Source: Clostridium cibarium (GTDB lineage Bacteria; Bacillota; Clostridia; Clostridiales; Clostridiaceae). From it: a stretch of 60,368 nucleotides of DNA. Shown here piece after piece: positions 17,188-26,231 of the stretch. Position 1 is the stretch's first letter, and every line of letters starts with the position of its first letter. The notes beneath the pieces were generated by a model, which was not told the DNA's origin, did not search any database, and saw only the letters and a program-made list of their open reading frames with translations. The stretch spans positions 1-60,368 of the forward strand of contig NZ_JACSRA010000028.1 of the NCBI RefSeq assembly GCF_014836335.1, read 5' to 3'. Made by a program: the position numbers and the translations under genes.

Positions 17188-17888
17188 ATATAGTGAAAGA
17201 ATTCTTCAGTTTCACTTGTTATTGGTTTAAATACATACCCTTTATCTTTATAGTATTTTATTATTTCAGGAAGGGCTTTGGGAGAATTTTTATTAGCATA
17301 GCCACAGTGCATTAAAAGGAAAATAACATCTTTATCACTTCTTGCATTTTTTGTAAAGCGAGTAGGAGGAGAATTAAAATTTGCACCATCAGTTGTATCT
17401 ACATTCCAATCATATATTTTAAAATTATTTTGATGGAGTAGATTGACTAATTCAGGTTTTAAGGTAAATGTGCTGTTATTACAGCCAAAAGGAAATCTTA
17501 AGATATTTGTATCTTCACCTGTAACTTCTTTTATGTAAGCTTTAACTTCAAGCATTTCATTTAGAAAACTAGTATTACAAGAATATAATTTACATCTATC
17601 GTGGCTCATGCTGTGAAGTCCTAAAGAATGCCCTTCATTTTTCATCCGTATAAGTAATTGTTCTTGTCCTTTTATTTGATTCCCTATTAAGAAGAAGGTT
17701 GCAGGCACCTCTTCCCTTTTTAATATATCTAAGGTGGCTTCAGTTACTTTTCCTCCAGGACCATCGTCAAAGGTAAGATATATTATTTTGGGATTAGCTT
17801 CACTAGCATAAGTTGGAACTAATCTTTGACTCAATACCAATAGTACAGTCAAAAAAATAGATATAAATCTTCTGTTTTTTTTAAACAT
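17178..17888 (-). CDS. Exported polysaccharide deacetylase (NodB domain)
   Basis: The 236-residue protein has an N-terminal signal or anchor sequence (FKKNRRFISIFLTVLLVLSQ) and a carbohydrate esterase family 4 domain. The metal-binding motif TFDDGPGG, the HSMSH motif with its two histidines and RFPFGCNN are present, as are the later LLMHCG segments. It would remove N-acetyl groups from peptidoglycan or another cell-surface glycan. The predicted cleavage site is near TYA-SEA (residue ~28). The ATG is preceded by GGTGATATA. It is monocistronic. Confidence 0.92.
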   Translation of the reverse strand: MFKKNRRFISIFLTVLLVLSQRLVPTYASEANPKIIYLTFDDGPGGKVTEATLDILKREEVPATFFLIGNQIKGQEQLLIRMKNEGHSLGLHSMSHDRCKLYSCNTSFLNEMLEVKAYIKEVTGEDTNILRFPFGCNNSTFTLKPELVNLLHQNNFKIYDWNVDTTDGANFNSPPTRFTKNARSDKDVIFLLMHCGYANKNSPKALPEIIKYYKDKGYVFKPITSETEEFFHYIKK

Positions 17889-18052
17889 TATATCACCTTC
17901 ATATAAAATATTTATCTTATTTAGTATATATCAAAACTTTGGTTTTATTCTCTAAAAAGCTTTATGAAAAATATAGAAAGGGATGTGTATTGTGGTAAAA
18001 TATGGTAGTATTAAAATAGCAACATAATTATGGGTGAGGTTGTGATAGACTT

Positions 18053-20246
18053 ATGGAAAGAGTATTAGATGGTTTAACATTAATTTTAGTTTTGTTTTTT
18101 TTAGAAAGAGTCAAATAGCGGCGATTATGATTATTTACTCTGTAGTTGTTTTGGTAACATTAGCAAGAATATTAAATAATAAAAGGCATGCTAGAAAAGA
18201 TGAATGTAAATTTAATAGTTATGAAGTAGCATTAGATGCACTAAATGTTACTATTTGGGAGTGTTATGAAAATAAATTTTTTGTTTCAAATAAGCTTAGA
18301 GATATTTTGCATACAAATAGAGAAATAAAATGCTTTCAAGATTTTTATTTCTTTATTTGTAGGAGGATGCAGAATATATACAAAGTTTTTTTTACGATAT
18401 GATTAAGGGAAAGATACAGGAAAAATTCTCTTTAGAGTTTAAGATGGTGGATCAAAAAGGTAAAATAATTAATATTGAGTGTTCGGGAAAAGGAAAGATA
18501 AGAGATAACTGTTATGTAATGACTGGAATTATAATAGATATTACGGAAAAAACAAATCAAAATGAGCTGCTTAGAATAAGTGAAAAAAATTATAGGAGAG
18601 CATTAGAAGGAAGTCAAGAAATAATGTTTTATATTTATTTGCGCAATAATTGTATAACTCTTAATGGAAAAATATCTAAATTGCTTGATTTTCAACAAAA
18701 AAATGAGTACAACTTTACAATGGAAGAATGGATTACCTATATAGTAGAAGAGGATAGAGATAAGTATAAAAGGGCTTACTTTGATTTTGTTTCAAATAAA
18801 AAAATGTATTTTAATATAGAATATAGAGTGAAGAATTTTTCAGATAAATATGTGTGGTTAAAAGTGCGTGGAAAGAGAATATTAGAAGAGGATGGTGAAT
18901 ATATTTATGGATCTATGAATGATGATACTGATAGGAAAGAAAAAGAACTTAAAATATATTATATGAGTAACTACGATGAAGTAACTGATATACCAAATAG
19001 AAGGTATTTTGTTCAAAGGTCAACTGAAATATTAAGAGAATCTATAAAGGACAGAAAAAAATTCGCTATAATATTTATAGATATCGACAATTTTAAATTT
19101 GTTAATGACACATATGGACATGCTATTGGCGATGAGGTATTAAAAAAGTTTTGTAAAAAATTAAAATATGTTTTGGAAGAAAATTGTCTTTTAGCAAGGT
19201 TTGGAGGAGATGAATTTGTAGTAGCTGTTCATCATATGGAAAATAACAAACAAATTATCGGAATTTTAGATAAGATATTAGAGGAATTTAATTTGCCTCT
19301 AGATATAAACGGAAAAGAAATATATAATACAGTAAGTATGGGGGTAAGCATAGCAAAGGTTAAGGAAGATAATATTCAAACTCTTTTAAAAAAAGCAGAT
19401 ATAGCTATATATACTTCAAAGACAGGTGGGAAAAATAGGTGTTGCTTATTTAATGAGGCACTTTCAAAAAGGTTAGATAGAGAATTATCACTAAATAGAT
19501 GTATAAGAAAAGCGGTAAAGAATGAAGAAGTATATTTTCTGTTTCAACCTAAATATTGGACAAAAAACAATAAGATACAGGGATTTGAGTGCTTAGCAAG
19601 GTGGAAAAGTGAGGTACTTGGAATAGTTTTCCCTATGGAATTTATTCCTTTAGCAGAGACATCAGGATTTATAATTCACATTGGGAAATATTTGATGGAG
19701 GATGCGTTTAAAAAGTGCAATAAGCTAATAGAATTATTTTCTAATAATATAAAAATAGCTATAAACTTGTCTCAAGTTCAAATTAGAGATGAGGGGTTAG
19801 TTTATTTCATAGAATACATGATAAAAAAATATGGAATAAGTCCTAATAATATTGAATTTGAAGTAACTGAAAGTATTATAATGAAGTCTGTAGATAAAAA
19901 CATACAAGTTTTAGAAAAACTAAAATCATTAGGAGTATCTATAGCTTTGGATGACTTTGGAACTGGTTATTCATCTTTAAATTACTTAAAAATATTACCT
20001 ATTGATACCGTGAAGATAGACAAAAGTTTTATAAAAGATATAGGAAAAGATTTTAAGGATGAGTTCATAATAGAAAAAATTATAGAATTAGCTCATTTAT
20101 TAGATTTAGAAGTGGTTGCAGAAGGGGTAGAAACTGAGCAGCAATTAAAATATTTAATAGGTATAAATTGTGATATTATTCAGGGATATTATTTTAGTAA
20201 GCCACTTGAGTTTGAAAAAGTGATAAATTTAGATAAAGAAAAATAA
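18053..20246 (+). pseudogene. Frameshifted membrane PAS-GGDEF-EAL gene
   Basis: Three single-base changes break one gene. From ATG 18053 (MERVLDGLTLILVLFF) the frame is lost in an eight-T run (18095-18102); one more T restores it into RKSQIAAIMIIYSVVV, a TM helix. At 18342-18346 an extra T and at ~18362 an extra G shift it again; undoing both yields DFISLFVEEDAEYIQSFFYD, a PAS continuation. The remainder (18363-20246) is open: second PAS-like part, GGDEF with intact FGGDEFV, EAL with ECLARW, DDFGTGYSS, VAEGVE. Downstream ATG 18399 could still give a soluble 615-residue enzyme. The breaks are all in homopolymers, so sequencing error is possible. Confidence 0.8.
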
Positions 20247-20310
20247 TGAATCACATATGTTCTTTATTTCTCATATTTTAGTATAGAAGAAAACTAAGGA
20301 GGTTTTTTTG

Positions 20311-21060
20311 GTGAAAGATGAGAAATCTAAGAATATATATTTTACAAATATGCAGGAGAACGATCCTTTAATGGAAAAGTTTATGAATGAATATATAGAT
20401 AAGATGGGGGAAAAAGGCAAGATTCCTACAGCTGACGACTTAATAGTAAACTTCGATATAACTTATGCAGATGGAACAAATAAAAATTATACTTGTGGAT
20501 CGGAAAGTTGTGTATTTGGAGATGTAGATGATTGTGATGAAAAAAAAGAATATGAAGATCATAATATGGAGGAAGAAGGGATAAGATATAACTCAGAGAA
20601 GAGTGAGAATTATAATAAAGACTTTCCGCATCAATCTTTGTTAGAATTTGAAGAAGATAAATGGGATAACTGTAGAGATGAGTGGAGAGAGTATATAAAA
20701 AAATGTAAATGTTACTATGATAAAGAGGATAAGAGAGAAATTATAGAAAAGATGGGTAAAGTAACAGTCTATTCTATTCTTAAGGGCGAAGAAAACACCA
20801 AGCTAAAAGGTGTAAAAGTTAATCTTTATAGAATAAATGGATTATCACCTGTTTTGGTGGAATCACAAGAAACCGATTCAGAAGGAAGAGTGGTATTTTC
20901 TAATATAGAAGATGGAAGTTATAGAATTATTGAATTCATAGATAGAACTTATTTTGAAAAGCCATCATATGTTAAATGGAATGAAGTTACCATAGATAAA
21001 TGTAATAAGGAAAGTACTATTTATGCTATGAATTCAATAAGGCAGTGTCCCAAATATTAA
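20311..21060 (+). CDS. Protein with a C-terminal SpaA/Cna-B prealbumin-like domain
   Basis: The 249-residue acidic protein has no signal peptide. Residues ~1-145 are polar and acidic with several cysteines and no family I recognise. Residues ~150-225 form a SpaA-like prealbumin repeat (KVTVYSILKGEENTKLKGVKV.LYRINGL, TDSEGRVVFSNIEDGSYRIIE). Such domains usually lie in surface proteins, so without a signal peptide a spore-coat or exosporium role is a guess. I chose GTG 20311 (AGGAGG eight bases upstream) over TTG 20308. It is followed by its own terminator. Confidence 0.75.
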   Translation: MKDEKSKNIYFTNMQENDPLMEKFMNEYIDKMGEKGKIPTADDLIVNFDITYADGTNKNYTCGSESCVFGDVDDCDEKKEYEDHNMEEEGIRYNSEKSENYNKDFPHQSLLEFEEDKWDNCRDEWREYIKKCKCYYDKEDKREIIEKMGKVTVYSILKGEENTKLKGVKVNLYRINGLSPVLVESQETDSEGRVVFSNIEDGSYRIIEFIDRTYFEKPSYVKWNEVTIDKCNKESTIYAMNSIRQCPKY

Positions 21061-21070
21061 GTCTAACAAT

Positions 21071-21103
21071 AAAAAAGGTTTATTTATAATAGGCCTTTTT
21101 TTA
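21071..21103 (+). terminator. Intrinsic terminator
   Basis: AAAAAAGGTTT pairs with AGGCCTTTTTT (two G-T pairs), followed by T residues, 10 bases after the prealbumin-like gene. Confidence 0.7.
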
Positions 21104-21179
21104 TTGTTATAAAATTAAATATTATATAAGAAATGATTTTTTGTTATAATAATAGAAAAACAATTAATAGGAGTAACAT

Positions 21180-21632
21180 ATGAAAATTAGAATTAAGTAT
21201 TTTGAAAATGCAACTAAATTAAAAAAGATAGAAAAAGGAAATTGGATTGATGTATATGCAAATAAAGAGGTATTTGTTAAATTAGGAGAAAGAGCAATGG
21301 TTCCATTGGGATTTGCATTAGAATTACCTAAGGGATGGGAAGCTCATTTAGCTCCAAGAAGCTCAACATTTAAAACATGGGGAGTAATTCAAACTAATTC
21401 AGTAGGTGTAGTTGATGATACATATATAGGAGATAATGATCAGTGGCATATGCCAGTATATTGCTTGCAAGGAAAAGATTTAAATAATAATGTAGAAGGA
21501 ACATGGATAAAGAAAGGGGATAAGATAGGGCAATTTAGAATAATGGAAGTAATGCCAGAAATAGAATTTGAGGAAGTAGAATCTTTTGGAAATGATAGTC
21601 GTGGTGGATTTGGCACAACAGGAGCAAAATAA
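21180..21632 (+). CDS. dut: dUTP diphosphatase
   Basis: The 150-residue trimeric dUTPase hydrolyses dUTP to dUMP and pyrophosphate, keeping uracil out of DNA and supplying dTMP synthesis. The family motifs are in order: VPLGFALELPKGW (I), APRSSTFK (II), NSVGVVDDTYIGDNDQW (III), KGDKIGQFRIMEV (IV), and the flexible C-terminal RGGFGTTG (V). An ATAGGAG site precedes the ATG. It is monocistronic and ended by a strong hairpin. Confidence 0.95.
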   Translation: MKIRIKYFENATKLKKIEKGNWIDVYANKEVFVKLGERAMVPLGFALELPKGWEAHLAPRSSTFKTWGVIQTNSVGVVDDTYIGDNDQWHMPVYCLQGKDLNNNVEGTWIKKGDKIGQFRIMEVMPEIEFEEVESFGNDSRGGFGTTGAK

Positions 21633-21661
21633 AAATCGCGAGATTGTGAAAAAATTTATAT

Positions 21662-21697
21662 AAAAAACACACCCATTAATTAGGGTGTGTTTTTTTA
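21662..21697 (+). terminator. Intrinsic terminator of dut
   Basis: AAAAAACACACCC (21662-21674) pairs with GGGTGTGTTTTTT (from 21683) and ends in a T run. The remaining gap to 21868 has no clear gene; a minus-strand stretch at ~21708-21800 has two short coding-looking pieces in different frames and could be a decayed fragment. Confidence 0.85.
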
Positions 21698-21868
21698 TAT
21701 ACCTAAGGTTTGTTAAAGATGTCTTCATACATTATTGACAATTCTCCATATACTTTTCCTTAAGTTTCTTCATGGGAAGGTCTATTTCTTAATTATTAAA
21801 TTTGTTATCTAATTAATAGAAATTTACCTTGATATAGACAAAATAAAATAAAAGAGATAAAATATAAG

Positions 21869-21883
21869 TGATAATTATTATCA
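21869..21883. promoter_or_regulatory. Fur box (7-1-7)
   Basis: TGATAATTATTATCA matches the Bacillus Fur 7-1-7 consensus TGATAATNATTATCA at every defined position. A partial second half-site (TTGATAATTGATAG) overlaps the -35 at 21900. The site is 86 bases upstream of the ZIP transporter start. Related Zur or PerR boxes differ in sequence, so Fur is the best fit. Confidence 0.75.
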
Positions 21884-21899
21884 ATTACTTTGAAGTTAC

Positions 21900-21929
21900 T
21901 TGATAATTGATAGATTTCCTGCATATAAT
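21900..21929 (+). promoter_or_regulatory. Vegetative promoter of the ZIP transporter gene
   Basis: TTGATA (21900-21905), an 18-base spacer and TATAAT (21924-21929). The Fur box lies just upstream and a half-site overlaps the -35. Confidence 0.55.
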
Positions 21930-21968
21930 TTTGTAAATTATATATGACAAATAATAAGGAGGAGTATA

Positions 21969-22772
21969 ATGAATGACGTATTAATTGCCTTTGGATTAAC
22001 ACTTTTTGCTGGACTATCCACAGGAATAGGAAGTGCTATAGCGTTTTTTGCTAAAAAAACTAATACAAAGTTTTTATCTGTGAGTCTAGGATTTTCAGCT
22101 GGGGTAATGATTTATGTTTCTATGATTGAATTATTTCCTCAGGCAAAAAAATCTCTCACAAGTGAATTGGGCATAAAGATGGGATCATGGGTTACTGTTA
22201 TAGCTTTTTTTGGAGGAATGTTATTAATAGCTCTTATAGATAAATTTATACCTAGTGGGGAAAATCCACATGATATATATAAGGTTGAAGATATGGATAA
22301 GGAGAATTTAGAGAAAAACAATAAACTTTTAAGACTTGGAATATTTACAGCCTTAGCAGTTGGAATTCATAATTTTCCAGAGGGGTTAGCGACTTTTATA
22401 TCATCACTTCAACAGCCAACAATAGCTATATCAATTGCTGTAGCAATAGCTATTCACAATATTCCAGAAGGAATAGCAGTGTCGGTACCAGTATATTATG
22501 CTACTGGAGATAGAAAAAAAGCTTTTCTTTTTTCATTTCTTTCAGGACTGTCAGAGCCAATAGGTGCACTTGTTGGATATCTTATTTTAATGCCATTTAT
22601 AAATGATATGGTTTTTGGAATACTTTTTGCTGCTGTGGCTGGGATAATGGTTTTTATATCTTTAGATGAATTATTACCTTCAGCAAGAGAATATGGAGAA
22701 CATCATCTTTCTATATATGGGTTAGTCGCTGGAATGGTATTAATGGCAGTAAGTTTATTATTGTTTATCTAA
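21969..22772 (+). CDS. ZIP family divalent metal transporter (ZupT-like)
   Basis: The 267-residue membrane protein has eight hydrophobic helices. The metal-site helices are clear: HNFPEGLATFISSL and HNIPEGIAVSVPVYY, matching ZupT-type ZIP importers that carry Zn, Fe or Mn. A short acidic cytosolic loop (DIYKVEDMDKENLEKN) lies between TM3 and TM4. ZIP proteins import metal into the cytoplasm. The perfect Fur box upstream suggests regulation by iron and that ferrous iron is a physiological substrate, which is inference. ATG follows GGAGGA. Confidence 0.92.
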   Translation: MNDVLIAFGLTLFAGLSTGIGSAIAFFAKKTNTKFLSVSLGFSAGVMIYVSMIELFPQAKKSLTSELGIKMGSWVTVIAFFGGMLLIALIDKFIPSGENPHDIYKVEDMDKENLEKNNKLLRLGIFTALAVGIHNFPEGLATFISSLQQPTIAISIAVAIAIHNIPEGIAVSVPVYYATGDRKKAFLFSFLSGLSEPIGALVGYLILMPFINDMVFGILFAAVAGIMVFISLDELLPSAREYGEHHLSIYGLVAGMVLMAVSLLLFI

Positions 22773-22854
22773 ATAATTAAGTAATAATATCTATTATTTA
22801 ATGCATACTAAAAAGGATTATAAATTATGATTAAACTTAATTATGGAGGAACTA

Positions 22855-23862
22855 ATGAGTAAAAAAAATATTATTATATTTTCTATTATACTAGCTGTAG
22901 TTTTAATATGTACTGGGGTAATATTTAAGTATGTGAAAAAATTAAATACTATTAATGAAGATAACGCATATTTAGTTGTAAAAAGTGAATCTTCATTAAA
23001 AGATCTATCACAGCAGCTTAAAGATAAATCTATAATTAAATTCAAGAATGTATTTTTTATTTATGCAAAAGTAAATGGATTAAGTGAAAAAATGAATGGT
23101 GGTAATTTTGTTATCAGGCCAAATACTAGTTATAAAGATTTAATATTAAAACTACAAAGCGAGGAATCTGATTTTTCTGTTGTTACTATACCGGAAGGAT
23201 TTACTTTTTATCAAATAGCTGAAAGATTAGAAAAAAATACAGGTATAAAAAAGCAAGATTTCTTAAGATTAGGAATTGGTGATTTAGTTTCAAATAATAT
23301 AGTTTCAAAGAAAAATAATACGTACTATGAATTAGAAGGATTCTTATATCCAGATACGTACTATATACCAAATGGATCTAATGATAAAGATGTTGCAAAT
23401 TTAATGTTTAATAGATTTAGAGATGTATTTTCACAGAAATATGTTAATCGTTCAAAGGAATTAGGATTAAATACTAACGATATTATAACAATTGCATCAT
23501 TAATTGAAAAAGAGGCAGCAAATGATAGTGAACGTAAAAAAATAGCAGGAGTTATATATAATAGAATAAAAAAAGATATGTTATTGCAAATAGATGCTTC
23601 TGTAATATATGCAATAACTAAAGGGGAAAGTATAATAGATAAGGTATCATATAATGACTTAAAAGTGAAAAATTTATACAATACATACATTAATAAAGGA
23701 TTGCCACCTGGGCCTATTGGAGCAACAGGGAAACCTTCAATAGAAGCAGCTCTTTACCCTGAGGAACATGATTATTTATATTATGTTGCAAATGGTGAAG
23801 GCCATGTTTTTAGCAAAACCTATGAAGAGCATTTGAGTAATGTAAAAAAATATATTAAATAG
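22855..23862 (+). CDS. mltG: Endolytic murein transglycosylase MltG
   Basis: The 335-residue protein is anchored by one N-terminal TM helix (IIIFSIILAVVLICTGVIF). A LysM-like subdomain (AYLVVKSESSLKDLSQQL) precedes the YceG/MltG catalytic domain: PEGFTFYQIAERL, LEGFLYPDTYYIPNG, the catalytic glutamate in IASLIEKEA, GVIYNRIKK.MLLQIDASVIYA and NTYINKGLPPGPIGATGKPSIEAAL. It cleaves nascent glycan strands outside the membrane and so sets their length. I start at ATG 22855, with GGAGG seven bases upstream; the in-frame ATG 22843 overlaps that site. Confidence 0.95.
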   Translation: MSKKNIIIFSIILAVVLICTGVIFKYVKKLNTINEDNAYLVVKSESSLKDLSQQLKDKSIIKFKNVFFIYAKVNGLSEKMNGGNFVIRPNTSYKDLILKLQSEESDFSVVTIPEGFTFYQIAERLEKNTGIKKQDFLRLGIGDLVSNNIVSKKNNTYYELEGFLYPDTYYIPNGSNDKDVANLMFNRFRDVFSQKYVNRSKELGLNTNDIITIASLIEKEAANDSERKKIAGVIYNRIKKDMLLQIDASVIYAITKGESIIDKVSYNDLKVKNLYNTYINKGLPPGPIGATGKPSIEAALYPEEHDYLYYVANGEGHVFSKTYEEHLSNVKKYIK

Positions 23863-23893
23863 AAATACTAAATTATAAAGAGTGAAATTTTGT

Positions 23894-23930
23894 AAAAGAT
23901 ATAGATGTATTTTCGACTATATCTTTTTTA
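23894..23930 (+). terminator. Intrinsic terminator of mltG
   Basis: AAAAGATATAG (23894-23904) pairs with CTATATCTTTT (23917-23927), followed by T residues. Confidence 0.75.
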
Positions 23931-24068
23931 TATGGGATTAGATTAGCTTAAAAGATTTTAGTGGATAATTTTTAATAAGAGAGAAACAATAAAATAATAA
24001 GAATTTTTTATTCTTGATACTTTTGTAATTATATTTTCTGATTAAGGTAGAATGGAGAAGATAAATTT

Positions 24069-25328
24069 ATGCTATTAAATGAAAAAATTATGCATGATAA
24101 AGTTCTAGATAGTACTTTAAATATGCTAAAGGAAGGGTATCTTTTTATTAAAAACAGGACTACTAAGCAGCAAACTGATATAATTGAAACTAATTTAATG
24201 GGAGAAAAAGTAATTTGTATTAGTGGAAAGGAAGCTGTTCAGTTATTTTATGATGAAGAAAGATTTCAGAGAAAAGGGGTTGCACCAAAGAGGGTACAAA
24301 AGACCTTGTTTGGGATGAATACAGTTCAAGGGATGGATGGAAAGGAACATTTTCGTAGAAGACAACTCTTTACGTCTTTTATGACAGAAGCGAATCAAAG
24401 AAAACTGGGGAATCAAGTAAGGGAAGAATTTGAGAGAGCTATTACTAGATGGGAAAGTGCAGAGGAGATTATACTCTTTGATGAAGGAAATGAGATTCTA
24501 TGTAAAGTAGCATGTTCTTTTGCTGGAGTTCCACTCTTAGAATCAGAAGTGAAGGAGAGAGCTGGAGATTTTAGTGCAATGATCGATGCCTTTGCTGCTG
24601 TTGGACCTAGACATTGGAAAGGAAAAAAGGCAAGAGATAGAGCAGAAGAATGGATAAAGAATATAATAGAAAATGTTCGAATAGGCAAGTTTTTGGCTGA
24701 TGCTGATTCAGCTCTTCATGCTATGTCATTTCACAAGGAACTTGATGGAAGTTATATGGATTCACATGTAGCTGCAGCAGAACTTATTAATATCTTGCGC
24801 CCCATTGTGGCAATTTCTACTTACATTACATTTACAGCTTTAGCATTATATAATCATCCGGAATTAAAAAGCAATTTAGCTAAAGAGAATAAGAAATATG
24901 AAGAAATGTTTGTACAAGAAGTTAGAAGATATTATCCATTTACACCATTTCTAGGAGCCAGAGCAAAAAAAGATTTTATTTGGAATGAACATAAGTTCAA
25001 AGAAGATATGCTTGTATTACTTGATATATATGGAATTAATCATGATTCTCGTATATGGAAAAATCCTGATGAATTTGATCCGGAGCATTTTAGTGAATAT
25101 AAGGATAAGTTATGTGAATTTATACCTCAAGGTGGAGGAGATTATGAAAGAGGACACCGCTGTCCAGGAGAAGGTATTACCATAGAAATTATGAAAGCAA
25201 GCTTAGAGTTTCTTGTAAATAAGATTGAATATGAAGTTCCAGAGCAGGATTTAAGTTATGATATGGGAAGGATTCCTACATTGCCAGAAAGTAGATTTAT
25301 AATAAGGAATGTAAAAAGGAAGTTTTAG
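24069..25328 (+). CDS. Cytochrome P450 of the CYP152 fatty-acid peroxygenase family
   Basis: The 419-residue soluble haem protein is closely similar along its length to B. subtilis P450-BSbeta (YbdT, CYP152A1): KEGYLFIKNRT, RFQRKGVAPKRVQKTLFG, GAVGPRHWKGKKAR (here AAVGPRHWKGKKAR), LINILRPIVAIS. The haem ligand is C365 in GHRCPGEG. R244-P245 in the I helix replace the usual acid-alcohol pair and bind the fatty-acid carboxylate. CYP152 enzymes use hydrogen peroxide, not O2 plus a reductase, to hydroxylate fatty acids at alpha or beta carbons. No redox partner is adjacent, as expected. The ATG has a weak GGAG site. Clear base composition match to neighbours. Confidence 0.95.
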   Translation: MLLNEKIMHDKVLDSTLNMLKEGYLFIKNRTTKQQTDIIETNLMGEKVICISGKEAVQLFYDEERFQRKGVAPKRVQKTLFGMNTVQGMDGKEHFRRRQLFTSFMTEANQRKLGNQVREEFERAITRWESAEEIILFDEGNEILCKVACSFAGVPLLESEVKERAGDFSAMIDAFAAVGPRHWKGKKARDRAEEWIKNIIENVRIGKFLADADSALHAMSFHKELDGSYMDSHVAAAELINILRPIVAISTYITFTALALYNHPELKSNLAKENKKYEEMFVQEVRRYYPFTPFLGARAKKDFIWNEHKFKEDMLVLLDIYGINHDSRIWKNPDEFDPEHFSEYKDKLCEFIPQGGGDYERGHRCPGEGITIEIMKASLEFLVNKIEYEVPEQDLSYDMGRIPTLPESRFIIRNVKRKF

Positions 25329-25339
25329 AGATTTAATTA

Positions 25340-25384
25340 TAATAAGCTTGCTATTATTTATTTCCAATAATAGCAAGCTTATTA
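25340..25384. terminator. Long perfect hairpin between convergent genes
   Basis: A 19-bp perfect stem (TAATAAGCTTGCTATTATT with its complement, 25340-25358 and 25366-25384) with a 7-base loop sits between the P450 gene and the convergent ferredoxin gene. T runs are poor, so it may stabilise 3' ends as well as terminate. Confidence 0.7.
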
Positions 25385-25395
25385 CATAGTAATTA

Positions 25396-26157
25396 TTATT
25401 TTTTACATCTTGGATTATAATATCTACCTTTATCTCTTGTAGATTTACCGTATTCAATAGCCTTTTTAGGACATCTATTAATGCAAGCTAAACATTGGGT
25501 ACAGTTTGTTCCCCATTTAGGCTTTCCATCAACTTTAATGTTGTTTGTAGGGCATACTTTCTCACATAATCCACAGGATATACAAGAATTACTTGCAAAA
25601 AATTTCTTGGGTTTAATTCCATATTTCATAAATAGTGGATTAATAAGTTTACTTTTTATATATGGAAAGTGTCCTAAAGTAATTTCAAATTTATTTTCTC
25701 TTTTATCTATAGATGTATTTATTTCTTCAATTCGTTCTTCAGCAGTATCCAATATAGCTTCTATAGAAGTTTTAGACTTTACATGAGTTAATATTATATA
25801 GTTACTTGGCATAGCAATGGAAAATCCACTATCTAATTCTAATCCTTTGCTATTTAAAGTATCTTTTAAATTTCTCATTGTATATCCAACATTAGCTTCA
25901 CAAGTGCTAATTGCAAAGGTATAATTTGCTTTGTAATTTTTAAGTTTTAGCTTATTTATAAAATCAACAACCATTTTAGGGGCATTCCATGCATAGATGG
26001 GAAAAACAAACCCAACAAGTTCACTGTCATCAAGTGTATATTCAAAATTATTCTTTTTAATTTCATCTGCTATAGAAAAAAGTTTCTGGCCTTGAGCTAT
26101 AGAAATTTTTTCAGCAGCCCATAGGGAATTTCCTGTTCCTGAAAAATAGAATATCAT
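25396..26157 (-). CDS. EFR1 family ferredoxin (flavodoxin plus 2[4Fe-4S])
   Basis: The 253-residue protein joins an N-terminal flavodoxin-like domain (IFYFSGTGNSLWAAEKI, the FMN phosphate loop; VFPIYAWNAPKM) to a C-terminal bacterial ferredoxin domain with two clusters, CISCGLCEKVCP and CTQCLACINRCP. It is a small electron carrier in which FMN and Fe-S centres can exchange electrons in one polypeptide. Clostridia carry many EFR1 copies, usually with unknown partners. The gene converges on the peroxygenase P450, but that enzyme needs no reductase, so no link is implied. It ends in the basic RGRYYNPRCKK tail. Confidence 0.9.
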   Translation of the reverse strand: MIFYFSGTGNSLWAAEKISIAQGQKLFSIADEIKKNNFEYTLDDSELVGFVFPIYAWNAPKMVVDFINKLKLKNYKANYTFAISTCEANVGYTMRNLKDTLNSKGLELDSGFSIAMPSNYIILTHVKSKTSIEAILDTAEERIEEINTSIDKRENKFEITLGHFPYIKSKLINPLFMKYGIKPKKFFASNSCISCGLCEKVCPTNNIKVDGKPKWGTNCTQCLACINRCPKKAIEYGKSTRDKGRYYNPRCKK

Positions 26158-26231
26158 TAGTTTTCCTCTTTTCTAATCATTTCTTATTCTTAATATAATT
26201 GTAATAATTTTTACAGAATGTGTCCACTAAT

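Noticed and set aside
21705..21800. Minus-strand pieces (LPMKKLKEKYMEN, LSIMYEDIFNKP) that could join with one base change
   Set aside because: Too short for a family call; noted only as a possible decayed end.
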